64,000 bases of DNA, from assembly GCA_964511625.1 (NCBI GenBank), contig CAZEJG010000018.1:1-64000 (forward strand). The letters run 5' to 3'. Below the pieces are notes generated by a model. The model was not told where the DNA came from. It ran no database searches and saw only the letters and a program-made list of their open reading frames with translations. Source of the DNA: Pseudohoeflea sp964511625 (GTDB lineage: Bacteria > Pseudomonadota > Alphaproteobacteria > Rhizobiales > Rhizobiaceae). This document shows, piece by piece, positions 46,268-55,762 of this stretch (positions are counted from its first letter, which is position 1; every line of letters starts with the position of its first letter). Both the position numbers and the translations under genes were made by a program.

Positions 46268-47341
46268 GTGTCGTTTTTCCGCGAGGAGTTCACCGCGCGC
46301 AGCGCAGCCGTGCGCGTTCGCTTTGGTGCCGGCGTTCGCCGGTCCGTCGCCGAAGAGATCGAAGCGCTCGGCGCCAGCCGCGCCCTGATCCTGACCACTC
46401 CCGAGCAGGCCGCTCTGGCCGATGAATTTTCCGGCTATTGCGGCAAGCTTGCCGTCGGTCGTTACACGGGCGCGACCATGCATACACCGGTTGCCGTCTC
46501 CGAAGACGCCACCGCGCAGGCGCGCGAAATGGGCGCGGACGTTCTGCTGTCGGTCGGCGGCGGCTCGACGATCGGTCTCGGAAAGGCGATCGCGCTGAGG
46601 ACCGACCTGCCGCAGATCGTCGTGCCGACCACCTATGCAGGCTCCGAGGCGACACCGATCATCGGCCAGACCGAAAACGGCGTGAAGACCACGCAGTCGA
46701 CGCCGAAGGTCCAGCCCGAGGTGATCCTCTATGATGCCGAACTGGTGACCACACTGCCGTTGCAGATGACCGTGACGTCCGCTCTGAACGCCATGGCGCA
46801 CGCGGCGGAGGGGCTTTACGCCCGCGACCGGTCACCGATCTCGACCCTGATTGCGATCGAGGGGCTGCGCGCCTTTCGCGATGCGCTACCGAGGGTACTG
46901 GACAATCCGACCGACACGGCCGCGCGCGGCGAAACGCTCTACGGCGCATGGCTTTGCGGGACGGTTCTCGGACAGGTCGGCATGGCGCTTCATCACAAGC
47001 TCTGCCACACGCTTGGCGGCAGTTTCGACCTGCCGCATGCGCAGACCCACGCGATCGTGCTGCCGCATGCCATCGCCTACAACGCGAAGGCCGTTCCGGA
47101 CCTGCTTGCGCCGCTGGCAGAACTCTTCGGCGACGGCAATCCTGGTCTCGGTCTTCATCGCTTCGCCAGGAAATCCGGCTCGCCGATGGCGCTGAAGGAT
47201 CTGGGGCTTGCGGAAGCCGATCTGGATCGTGCGGCCGATCTTGCGGTTGCCAATCCCTACTGGAATCCGCGAACTGTCGAGCGGGATGCGATCCGCAAGC
47301 TCTTGCAGGCCGCATGGGCGGGAGAGGAGCCCGTCGTCTGA
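46268..47341 (+). CDS. maleylacetate reductase
   Basis: A 357-residue iron-containing-alcohol-dehydrogenase family enzyme that reduces maleylacetate to 3-oxoadipate with NAD(P)H. Seen are the nucleotide motif SVGGGSTIGLGKAIAL, PTTYAGSEATPIIGQTENGVK (typical of maleylacetate reductases), and the HHKLCHTLGG and LPHAQTHAIVLPH segments. The GTG start at 46268 is set by GGAGGAGGGG. It starts a second transcript, divergent from the LysR gene, with the monooxygenase and 3-oxoadipate genes behind it. Confidence 0.93.
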   Translation: MSFFREEFTARSAAVRVRFGAGVRRSVAEEIEALGASRALILTTPEQAALADEFSGYCGKLAVGRYTGATMHTPVAVSEDATAQAREMGADVLLSVGGGSTIGLGKAIALRTDLPQIVVPTTYAGSEATPIIGQTENGVKTTQSTPKVQPEVILYDAELVTTLPLQMTVTSALNAMAHAAEGLYARDRSPISTLIAIEGLRAFRDALPRVLDNPTDTAARGETLYGAWLCGTVLGQVGMALHHKLCHTLGGSFDLPHAQTHAIVLPHAIAYNAKAVPDLLAPLAELFGDGNPGLGLHRFARKSGSPMALKDLGLAEADLDRAADLAVANPYWNPRTVERDAIRKLLQAAWAGEEPVV

Positions 47342-47348
47342 GTTTTCG

Positions 47349-47374
47349 GCGGGCAGGGGCCCGCGTCTTTTGTT
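47349..47374 (+). terminator. short hairpin with T-rich tail, possible attenuator
   Basis: GCGGGC (47349-47354) pairs with GCCCGC (47359-47364) around a 4-nt loop, followed by GTCTTTTGTT. It lies between maleylacetate reductase and the monooxygenase; likely partial termination at most. Confidence 0.4.
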
Positions 47375-47393
47375 GCCTTTGGGAGGAGACTAC

Positions 47394-49151
47394 ATGCCCG
47401 ATATCACAACCGATGTGCTGATCATCGGAACCGGCCCGGCGGGTTCGGCCACGGCCGCGCTGCTTTCGACCTACGGCGTCGAGAACATGGCGATCAACCG
47501 CTATCGCTGGCTGGCCAACACACCGCGCGCCCACATCACCAACCAGCGCGCCATGGAAGTGCTGCGCGATCTCGGGCGCGACGTCGAGAACGAAGCCTAC
47601 ATGTTCGCCACCCATCAGGACCTGATGGGCGAGAACATCTTCTGTGAAAGCCTCGCCGGCGAAGAAATCGGCCGGATGAAGGCCTGGGGCAACCACCCGC
47701 TTTCCAAGGCCGAGCATCTGATGTCGTCTCCGACCCAGATGAACGACCTGCCGCAGACCTTCATGGAGCCGCTCCTGTTCAAGACGGCCTGCTCGCGCGG
47801 CACCCAGGCCCGGATGTCGACCGAATATCTGCGCCATGAACAGGATGCTGAAGGTGTCACGACCACCTGCCTCGACCGTCTGACCGGCCGGGAATTCACC
47901 ATCCGCTCGAAATATCTGGTCGGTGCCGACGGCGGAAAGTCGCTGGTGGCGGAGAACGAGAACCTGCCCTTCGAGGGCAAGATGGGCGTCGGCGGCTCGA
48001 TGAACATCCTGTTCCGTGCCGACCTGTCCAAATATGTCGCCCATCGCCCGTCGGTGCTCTACTGGGTGATGCAGCCGGGCGCCGATGTCGGCGGCATCGG
48101 CATGGGTCTGGTCCGCATGGTGCGGCCGTGGAACGAGTGGCTGATCGTCTGGGGTTACGACATCAACGCGCCGGAGCCGGAAGTGACACCGGAATTCGCC
48201 ACCGGGGTGGCGCGCCAGCTGATCGGAGACCCCGATCTCGAGATCGAGCTGCTGTCGGCCAACACCTGGACCGTCAACAACTTCTACGCCACCAAGACCT
48301 CAAAGGGTCGCGTCTTCTGCATGGGCGATGCGATCCATCGCCATCCACCGTCCAACGGACTGGGTTCGAACACTTCGATCCAGGACGCCTTCAACCTCGC
48401 CTGGAAACTGGCGATGGTGCTGAAAGGGCAGGCCGGCGAAAAGCTGCTCGACAGCTATGACGCCGAACGCGCGCCGATCGCCAAGCAGATCGTCACCCGC
48501 GCCAACCAGTCGATCGCCGAGACCGGTCCGATCTTCGCCGCCCTCGGCATGGCGGAAGGCGTCGATCCGGAGCAGATGCAGAAGAACCTCGAGGCCCGAA
48601 CCGACGGCACCGCCGAGGCCGAGGCGCAGCGCGAAGCGATCCGCAAGGCGATCGCCTTCAAGAAATACGAGTTCGACGCCCACGGCGTGGAAATGAACCA
48701 GCGCTACCGTTCCAATGCGGTGGTGACGGACGGCCAGATCGAGCCGGCCTTCCAGCTCGATGCCGATCTGCATTACCAGCCGACCACCTGGCCGGGCGCG
48801 CGGTTGCCGCATGTCTGGCTCTACCGCCATGACGACGGGGCCGAGATCTCGACACTCGACATCTGCGGACATGGTCGCTTCACCCTGCTGACCGGACTTG
48901 GTGGCGAGCCCTGGGTGACGGCGGTGCAGAAGGTCGCCGAGGAGCTTGGGCTGGAGGTCGAAGCCCATGTGATCGGCCCGCGCCAGACATACGTCGATCA
49001 CAGCGGTGAATGGGCGCGACTGGCCGAAATCAGCGACAACGGCTGCCTGCTGGTGCGGCCGGACCACCATGTCTGCTGGCGCGCCACTTCTCTGTCGGAC
49101 GATCCGAAGGGGGATCTCGGCCGGGTGCTGAAGACCATTCTGGCGCGCTGA
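47394..49151 (+). CDS. FAD-dependent phenol-type monooxygenase (TfdB/resorcinol hydroxylase-like)
   Basis: A 585-residue class A flavoprotein hydroxylase. It has FAD motif LIIGTGPAGSATAA (N-terminal), the DG motif VGADGGKSLVAE, and FCMGDAIHRHPPSNGLGSN as in 2,4-dichlorophenol 6-monooxygenase (TfdB). A C-terminal thioredoxin-like domain (about 520-585) is typical of phenol hydroxylases. It most likely hydroxylates resorcinol, hydroquinone or a substituted phenol to hydroxyquinol (inference from the pathway). The ATG at 47394 follows GGGAGGAG. Confidence 0.9.
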   Translation: MPDITTDVLIIGTGPAGSATAALLSTYGVENMAINRYRWLANTPRAHITNQRAMEVLRDLGRDVENEAYMFATHQDLMGENIFCESLAGEEIGRMKAWGNHPLSKAEHLMSSPTQMNDLPQTFMEPLLFKTACSRGTQARMSTEYLRHEQDAEGVTTTCLDRLTGREFTIRSKYLVGADGGKSLVAENENLPFEGKMGVGGSMNILFRADLSKYVAHRPSVLYWVMQPGADVGGIGMGLVRMVRPWNEWLIVWGYDINAPEPEVTPEFATGVARQLIGDPDLEIELLSANTWTVNNFYATKTSKGRVFCMGDAIHRHPPSNGLGSNTSIQDAFNLAWKLAMVLKGQAGEKLLDSYDAERAPIAKQIVTRANQSIAETGPIFAALGMAEGVDPEQMQKNLEARTDGTAEAEAQREAIRKAIAFKKYEFDAHGVEMNQRYRSNAVVTDGQIEPAFQLDADLHYQPTTWPGARLPHVWLYRHDDGAEISTLDICGHGRFTLLTGLGGEPWVTAVQKVAEELGLEVEAHVIGPRQTYVDHSGEWARLAEISDNGCLLVRPDHHVCWRATSLSDDPKGDLGRVLKTILAR

Positions 49152-49233
49152 CGAGCGCGCCTTCATTGACGACCGGTGTCCGGGCCCGCGCTTTTCAGGC
49201 GCGCGTCTCCGGACGCAGTACGGAGAGTATCCC

Positions 49234-49953
49234 ATGGACAAGACAGTCGCTTCGCTCGAGGAGGCGGTTTCAGGTATCGGCGACGGCGCCAGCGTCATGA
49301 TCGGCGGCTTCGGCGGATCGGGCGCGCCGATTGAACTGATCCACGCGCTGATCGACGCCGGCCCGAAAAACCTCACGGTGATCAACAACAATGCGGGCAA
49401 TGGCCATGTCGGCCTTGCAGCCCTCATCGAACAGGGGCAGGTCGCCAAGCTGATCTGCTCGTTTCCGCGTTCGGCCGATCCAAAGGTTTTCACCGACCTT
49501 TATCTGGCCGGAAAGATCGAGCTGGAACTCGTCCCCCAGGGCACGCTCGCCGAACGGATCCGTGCCGGCGGCGCAGGCATTCCGGCCTTCTACACGCCGT
49601 CGAGCTACGGGACCGATATTGCCGAGGGCAAGCCTGTTGCCGAGTTCGATGGCCGCCCTTACGTGCAGGAGCGCTGGCTGAAGGCTGATTTCGCGCTGAT
49701 CAAGGCAGAGACCGGCGATCCCATGGGCAATCTCACCTACCGGATGGCCGCGCGGAACTTCAATCCGCTGATGGCCATGGCCGCAGCCACGACGATCGCA
49801 CAGGTCACACGGGTCGTTCCCCTCGGCGAGATCGATCCCGAAACGGTGGTGACCCCCGGCATCTTCGTCGACCGACTCGCGACCGTGGCCAACCCGAAGC
49901 AGGAAGAGGTTCTCAACCGCGAAGGCGCGGCCTATCCGGAGGTGGCGGCATGA
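49234..49953 (+). CDS. pcaI: 3-oxoadipate CoA-transferase subunit A
   Basis: A 239-residue alpha subunit. It shows GDGASVMIGGFGGSGAP (CoA-transferase glycine motif), NNNAGNGHVGLAAL and FNPLMAMAA. With subunit B it moves CoA from succinyl-CoA to 3-oxoadipate. Gene overlap of 4 nt with subunit B and the thiolase behind it support the 3-oxoadipate substrate; acetoacetate-type transferases are close relatives. Confidence 0.92.
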   Translation: MDKTVASLEEAVSGIGDGASVMIGGFGGSGAPIELIHALIDAGPKNLTVINNNAGNGHVGLAALIEQGQVAKLICSFPRSADPKVFTDLYLAGKIELELVPQGTLAERIRAGGAGIPAFYTPSSYGTDIAEGKPVAEFDGRPYVQERWLKADFALIKAETGDPMGNLTYRMAARNFNPLMAMAAATTIAQVTRVVPLGEIDPETVVTPGIFVDRLATVANPKQEEVLNREGAAYPEVAA

Positions 49954-50636
49954 GCCCGCAACTCGACACCATCAAGCTCTCCAATGCCCAGATCGCCTGG
50001 CGCGCGGCGCAGGATCTCGAGGACGGCGCCTATGTCAACCTCGGCATCGGCTTCCCCGAGATGATCGCCACCTTCCAGCCGGAGGGCCGCGACGTCGTCT
50101 ACCATACCGAGAACGGCGTCCTCGGCTTCGGCGAGGCGCCTGCCGCCGGCGAGGAAGACTGGGATCTCATCAATGCGGGCAAGAAGGCGATCACGCTCAA
50201 GCCGGGCGCGGCCTTCTTCCACCATGCCGACAGTTTCTCGATGGTCCGCGGCGGGCATCTCGATCTCGCCGTGCTTGGGGCCTATCAGGTGGCCGAGACC
50301 GGTGATCTGGCCAACTGGTCGACCGGCAAGGGCGGTGTGCCCGCCGTCGGCGGGGCCATGGATCTCGTCCACGGTGCCAAGCGCGTGGCGGTCGTCACCG
50401 ATCACGTCACCAAGACCGGCGAGGCGAAGCTTCTCAAGCGCTGCACCATGCCGTTGACCGGTGTCGGCTGCGTGACCCGTGTCTACACCTCGCTCGCGGT
50501 TATCGATATCGAGAACGGCCATTTCGTGCTGCGCGAGAAGCTTGCGGCGATCTCCTTCGACGATCTGCAGGCCGTGACCGGCGCAGAATTGAAGGTCGAC
50601 GGCGCGATCGGCGATCTCGTCGCGAAGGCACTCTAG
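49950..50636 (+). CDS. pcaJ: 3-oxoadipate CoA-transferase subunit B
   Basis: A 228-residue beta subunit carrying the catalytic Glu54 in YHTENGVLGFG, and the GIGFPEMIA and GGAMDLVHGAK motifs. Translationally coupled to subunit A (ATGA). Expected product is 3-oxoadipyl-CoA, consumed by the thiolase encoded 15 bp downstream. Confidence 0.93.
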   Translation: MSPQLDTIKLSNAQIAWRAAQDLEDGAYVNLGIGFPEMIATFQPEGRDVVYHTENGVLGFGEAPAAGEEDWDLINAGKKAITLKPGAAFFHHADSFSMVRGGHLDLAVLGAYQVAETGDLANWSTGKGGVPAVGGAMDLVHGAKRVAVVTDHVTKTGEAKLLKRCTMPLTGVGCVTRVYTSLAVIDIENGHFVLREKLAAISFDDLQAVTGAELKVDGAIGDLVAKAL

Positions 50637-50651
50637 AAGGAACACGGAACG

Positions 50652-51854
<1,203 letters not shown>

Positions 51855-51982
51855 TTGATTGGATTGACGGGCAGGCTGCATGTCTCCGAGCTGGAAACCC
51901 GGTATAGCCGGCGTGTTTCCGGATTATCCGCGCAGGTCGCCGAACGGTTTGTCCAAACTGCTTCTTGCGGCGGTATGCTGCT

Positions 51983-52077
51983 ACAAGCCTCCGCGCAATC
52001 AGGCCCCCGCAACCAAATCAAGGAAGCTTCTCGATCACTCAGAACCCCGCGCGCCTCGCCCGGGCTTTACCGCGTTC
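51983..52077 (+). repeat. tRNA-fMet 3'-end-like repeat, right copy flanking aromatic module
   Basis: The first 36 nt (51983-52018) match 36748-36783 at 35 positions, including GCCCCCGCAACCA. AGCTTCTC and a decayed terminator (CCCG ... CGGG, 52046-52064) follow. It lies between the thiolase stop and the end of the convergent Gfo/Idh/MocA gene, and might weakly terminate thiolase transcription. Confidence 0.7.
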
Positions 52078-53062
52078 AAACCTCGCCGGGATATTTCAAT
52101 CCGATCTTGTCCCTGATCGCATCCAGCGCCTGCATGATGGCGTGGGTTTCCTCAATGGGCATGATTGTCGAATCCGTCCCGTCCCGGACGAGACGCTCCA
52201 TTTCGAAGGCCTGGAACTGCATGCCGCGGCCAGGCACTGTGTCGGTGAACTCCTCGATGAGGTTTCCATCGTAATCTCGGACCCGGAAGCTGGTCGGCTC
52301 GTACCAGATTCCGTCGATCTCGATGCGTCCCTTGCTGCCGTAGACGAAGGCGGTGTTGGGGCCGGCGCAATCGAGAGCGGAAACCGACGAGGAGGTGACG
52401 CCGCCGGCATGCTCCATGAGAATGGAGATTTCAGCGTCCACCCCGGTTTCGCCGAAGCGGGCGAGGGGTTCAATCCGCTGTGGCGCTCCCAGCAGATCCC
52501 ATGCAAAGGAGACCGGATAGATGCCGAGGTCGAGCAGCGCGCCTCCCCCAAGTTCGGGGGCATTGAGGCGGTGGGCGGGGTCGCTCGGCAGGGCCTGGCG
52601 GTGCTCGGCCGTCAAGGAGCGCAATTCGCCGATCATGCCATCGGCGACAATTTTACGGATTCGCACCATGTGCGGCAGGAAGCGCGTCCACATCGCTTCG
52701 AGCACGACGAGGTTCTTTTCCTTCGCGCGGTCGATGACCTCGCGGGCCTCGGCCGCGTTGATAGTGAAGGCCTTTTCGACCAGCACATGCTCGCCAGCCT
52801 CAATGGCAAGCAGCGCATCACGGGCGTGCATCGGGTGCGGGGTGGCGACGTAGATAATGTCAACAGCCGGGTCGGCGACGAGTTCCTCATAGCTTCCATG
52901 GGCGGACGGGATGCCGAAGCGGGCGGCGAACGCTTCCGCCTTGTCCTTCGACCGTGAGCCCACGGCCGTGACATTCATGCCGGACAGGTTCAGATCCTGC
53001 GTGAAAAGTTCGGCGATCCATCCGGTTGCGAGGATACCCCATCCCGGTTTCGTATTCGACAT
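52076..53062 (-). CDS. Gfo/Idh/MocA-family oxidoreductase (dihydrodiol dehydrogenase-like)
   Basis: A 328-residue NAD(P)-dependent oxidoreductase. The Rossmann start reads WGILATGWIAELF. VEKAFTINAAEA contains the catalytic-Lys EKA/EKP motif, and EAMWTRFLPHM is typical of the glucose-fructose oxidoreductase/dimeric dihydrodiol dehydrogenase branch. The ATG at 53062 has GAGGG upstream on the minus strand; the longer frame to 53113 is unlikely. It is divergent from the class II aldolase across a candidate GntR operator. Confidence 0.9.
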   Translation of the reverse strand: MSNTKPGWGILATGWIAELFTQDLNLSGMNVTAVGSRSKDKAEAFAARFGIPSAHGSYEELVADPAVDIIYVATPHPMHARDALLAIEAGEHVLVEKAFTINAAEAREVIDRAKEKNLVVLEAMWTRFLPHMVRIRKIVADGMIGELRSLTAEHRQALPSDPAHRLNAPELGGGALLDLGIYPVSFAWDLLGAPQRIEPLARFGETGVDAEISILMEHAGGVTSSSVSALDCAGPNTAFVYGSKGRIEIDGIWYEPTSFRVRDYDGNLIEEFTDTVPGRGMQFQAFEMERLVRDGTDSTIMPIEETHAIMQALDAIRDKIGLKYPGEV

Positions 53063-53157
53063 AGCGCCCTCTTTTGATCTGGGTTGGCGGGAGTGTCGGC
53101 CGATGACGATCACTCGTTCATTACCTGCATAACGGGACAGCGGGAGGATTGACAGTC

Positions 53158-53175
53158 CTGAATGCTTGTATACAG
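53158..53175. promoter_or_regulatory. candidate GntR operator, divergent promoter copy
   Basis: CTGAATGCTTGTATACAG; 16 of 18 bases match the site at 54923-54940. The TTGTATACAG core fits the FadR-group GntR pattern TTGTnnACA. A TTGACA element lies at 53149-53154. It sits between the divergent Gfo/Idh/MocA and aldolase genes. Confidence 0.65.
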
Positions 53176-53205
53176 GTATGGAGAGAGTGAATATCTGGAG
53201 TGACC

Positions 53206-53925
53206 ATGGGACACGAATACAGCCCTTCCGAACTGGCGACCCGCGAAGATCTCGCAGCTGTCTATCGCCTCATTGCCCATTTCGGCATGGACGATCTTAT
53301 CCATACCCACGTGTCCGCGCGTCTTCCCGATGAGCCCGACAAGCTGCTCATCAACCGCTATGGCGACCTGTTCAAGGACGTGACACCCCAATCCCTCGCC
53401 GTCATCGACCACGCTGGCAATCAGGTGCGCGGGCCGCAAGTGCCGATCAACACCGCCGGCATCGTCATTCATACAGCCGTCCATCAGGCCCGACCGGATG
53501 CAATCTGCGTGGTCCACACCCATACCGCGGCTGGCGTGGCGATCAGTTGCCTCGAAGAGGGATTGTTGCCGCTCAACCAGACGGCGCTCCTGTTTCACGG
53601 TCAACTCGCCTACCATGCGTTCGAAGGCATCGCGCTCGACAAGGACGAGCAGGAGCGTCTGGTCGCCGATCTGGGAACGAAGCGCGCCATGATTTTGCGC
53701 AACCACGGACTTCTGACTGTGGGGCGGACCATCGGCGAAGCGTTTTCGCTGATGTACAATCTCGAACAGGCCTGCCGCATCCAGCTCGCGGTCCAGGCGA
53801 CCGGTCAGAAACTGGTCATGCCGGATGTCGCGGTCCAGGACAGGACCGCGGCCCAGTACGAAGGCGACCCTGACGGCTCGGCGGAACTCGAGTGGCTCGC
53901 CATGCGTCGCCTCGTCGGGATCTGA
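53206..53925 (+). CDS. class II aldolase/adducin family protein
   Basis: A 239-residue zinc-dependent aldolase-fold protein (fuculose-phosphate-aldolase-like). Metal-binding histidines are in HTHVSARL and VVHTHTAAG and a third in RNHGLLTVG. The ATG at 53206 is chosen because GGAG is 6 nt upstream; a GTG at 53200 is in frame. It likely cleaves or decarboxylates a sugar(-acid) phosphate or related hydroxy acid. It is followed 16 bp later by a hydroxyacid dehydrogenase, with the probable GntR controller third in the row. Confidence 0.88.
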   Translation: MGHEYSPSELATREDLAAVYRLIAHFGMDDLIHTHVSARLPDEPDKLLINRYGDLFKDVTPQSLAVIDHAGNQVRGPQVPINTAGIVIHTAVHQARPDAICVVHTHTAAGVAISCLEEGLLPLNQTALLFHGQLAYHAFEGIALDKDEQERLVADLGTKRAMILRNHGLLTVGRTIGEAFSLMYNLEQACRIQLAVQATGQKLVMPDVAVQDRTAAQYEGDPDGSAELEWLAMRRLVGI

Positions 53926-53941
53926 GCGGGGGCTTTTGAGT

Positions 53942-54874
53942 TTGCGTGTCCTTCTGGCCGATGACCTGGCCTGTACGGATTCCTTCGAGACGGCTTTGCG
54001 GCTCAGGGAACCCGGGGTCCTGGTCTATCGTTGGCCATCCCTGCCGGCCGGGGAGGACTTCGACGTCCTGCTCGCCTGGGCTCTTCCGGATGGGATGGGT
54101 CGCGTTCCGGACAGCCTGGCTTTTGTGTTCTGCTTCGGCGCCGGTGCGGACCAGCTTCTCGCCGATCCCCGAATTCCCGCGCATGTGCCGATCGCGCGGC
54201 TGGTGGATGAAAACCAGGCGGCGCAGATTGCCGACTATGCGGCGCATGTGGCTTTCGACCGGCTGCTCGATCAGGCAGCGGGAAAAGAGGATCAGGCGCG
54301 GGCGCTCTGGCGTGAGCCTGACGGTCCGCGAAGGACGCGCAATCAATTGCGAGTCGCCGTTCTCGGTCTCGGCCATATAGGTGGTCGCGTCGCGTCGGAA
54401 CTCGCGCGCATCGGCTTTTCGGTGCGGGGCTGGTCGCGCTCGGCGAAAGCCGTTCCGGGTGTGGCGAGCGTCGCGGGAGATGATGGTCTTGTTGCGGCCG
54501 TTGCGGCAGCGGATGTACTCATCAATCTTTTGCCGCTAACCGCCGAAACGGAAAACATACTCTCTCACAATCTCTTCTCGCGCCTTGCGCCCGGCGCCTA
54601 TGTGGCGAACCTGGGACGCGGAGGTCACCTCGACGAGGCAGCCCTTTCGGCTGCGCTCGAAAGCGGACAGCTCGGGGCCGCCTGGCTGGATGCGTTCCGC
54701 CAGGAGCCGCTGGCGCCGGATCACTGGTCCTGGAGGCATCCACGCATCACGGTCACGCCTCATCTGGCGGGCATACCGACGGCGAGCGGAGCGGCCAATT
54801 GCCTGGCGGACTGCATCGATGCCTATCGTCGCGGCGTGCCGCTTCCGAACCTCGTGCGGGACGGTCAAGCATAA
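53942..54874 (+). CDS. D-2-hydroxyacid dehydrogenase (GhrA-like)
   Basis: A 310-residue NAD(P)-dependent reductase similar to glyoxylate/hydroxypyruvate reductase A. It shows the nucleotide motif VLGLGHIGGRVASELA, NLGRGGHLDEAAL, then Glu (FRQEPLAP) and His (VTPHLAG) of the catalytic set. No ATG lies near the expected N-terminus. TTG at 53942 (MRVLLADD) is preferred, with GGGGG 10 nt upstream; TTG at 53936 is an alternative. It probably handles a 2-keto acid produced with the aldolase. Confidence 0.83.
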   Translation: MRVLLADDLACTDSFETALRLREPGVLVYRWPSLPAGEDFDVLLAWALPDGMGRVPDSLAFVFCFGAGADQLLADPRIPAHVPIARLVDENQAAQIADYAAHVAFDRLLDQAAGKEDQARALWREPDGPRRTRNQLRVAVLGLGHIGGRVASELARIGFSVRGWSRSAKAVPGVASVAGDDGLVAAVAAADVLINLLPLTAETENILSHNLFSRLAPGAYVANLGRGGHLDEAALSAALESGQLGAAWLDAFRQEPLAPDHWSWRHPRITVTPHLAGIPTASGAANCLADCIDAYRRGVPLPNLVRDGQA

Positions 54875-54922
54875 GCTGGAGAACAGCTAATGCTCAAAAA
54901 ACGGGCTTGACTTATTTTTATG

Positions 54923-54940
54923 CTGAATGCCAGTATACAG
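54923..54940. promoter_or_regulatory. candidate GntR operator upstream of its own gene
   Basis: CTGAATGCCAGTATACAG, nearly identical to 53158-53175 and immediately before the GntR ATG (54943). A TTGACT element lies at 54907-54912. The position fits autorepression. Confidence 0.65.
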
Positions 54941-54942
54941 CC

Positions 54943-55656
54943 ATGCAGAGATTAAATCCCGTCTCCTATGAAGATCCCGCCGCACGCCGGAATACCGTGT
55001 CCGCGAAGGCGCTCGTCGAATTGCGCGAAGCCATTCTCACCACGCGCGTGAAACCGGGCGAGGGACTTTCGGAGACCGGTTGCGCCACGGCGCTCGGCAT
55101 CAGCCGCACCCCGGTGCGGGAAGCGTTCGCGCGTCTGTTCGAGGAAGGCCTGATCGAGATCGCCTCGCCGAAGGGCACCTGTGTCTCGCTGATCGACATG
55201 AACAGAGTGCGGGAAGCCATCTTTGTCCGCTCGACGCTGGAGAGCGCCGTCGTGGCTGCTGCCGCGGAGGTTCCGTCCAGCGAGGTTCTCGACGAACTGG
55301 AGATGTTCATCTGGCAGCAGGAGCGCGCCGCTGAAAAGCAGGACATGACCGGCCTCCACCAGGCGGACATGCGGTTCCATTCCGCCTTGATGCGGGTGCT
55401 CGGTATGCCGACCGCCTGGACGGCTCTCCAGCACGTGACGGCCGACATGATCCGCGTGCAGTTTCTGGTCGGGCTCAGGCCCGACCATGTCGAGCACATC
55501 CTGCGGGAGCATCGCGCCATCCTCGCTTCGCTTGGCAAGGGTGCGTTCTCCGAGGCCGCCGCGCTGCTCAAGGATCACATCAGCAATGTCGGCTATGACC
55601 AGGAAGCGCTCAGAGCCAAGCATGGCGACTATTTTCGTCCGGAAGGACGGCTGTGA
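54943..55656 (+). CDS. GntR-family (FadR/VanR subgroup) transcriptional regulator
   Basis: A 237-residue regulator. The winged helix (LVELREAILTTRVKPGEGLSE, LGISRTPVREAFARLFEEGLI) is followed by an all-helical FCD ligand-binding domain with the expected Asp/His pattern (ADMRFHSALMR, LREHRAILASL, LLKDHISNVG). The ATG at 54943 begins just after a candidate operator. It probably controls itself and the divergent Gfo/Idh/MocA and aldolase-dehydrogenase genes. Confidence 0.9.
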   Translation: MQRLNPVSYEDPAARRNTVSAKALVELREAILTTRVKPGEGLSETGCATALGISRTPVREAFARLFEEGLIEIASPKGTCVSLIDMNRVREAIFVRSTLESAVVAAAAEVPSSEVLDELEMFIWQQERAAEKQDMTGLHQADMRFHSALMRVLGMPTAWTALQHVTADMIRVQFLVGLRPDHVEHILREHRAILASLGKGAFSEAAALLKDHISNVGYDQEALRAKHGDYFRPEGRL

Positions 55657-55695
55657 TGGGGCGCCGCCAAATAGCGACACAATTTTTGCGAACTA

Positions 55696-55709
55696 GTAAA
55701 CCGGTTTAC
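55696..55709. promoter_or_regulatory. perfect palindromic LacI-type operator
   Basis: GTAAACCGGTTTAC is a perfect 14-bp palindrome with the central CG step typical of LacI-family operators, 53 bp before the LacI-family ATG. It is likely bound by that protein to control itself and the co-directional transport operon. Confidence 0.75.
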
Positions 55710-55762
55710 AATGCTGTTTTTCACGATAATTCGCTGAATTGCCGATGCGGGAGGTCGCTTCC

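Noticed and set aside
49187..49203. Small hairpin (CGCGC/GCGCG) before the CoA-transferase genes
   Set aside because: Only 5 bp in GC-rich sequence and no T-run; too weak to call.
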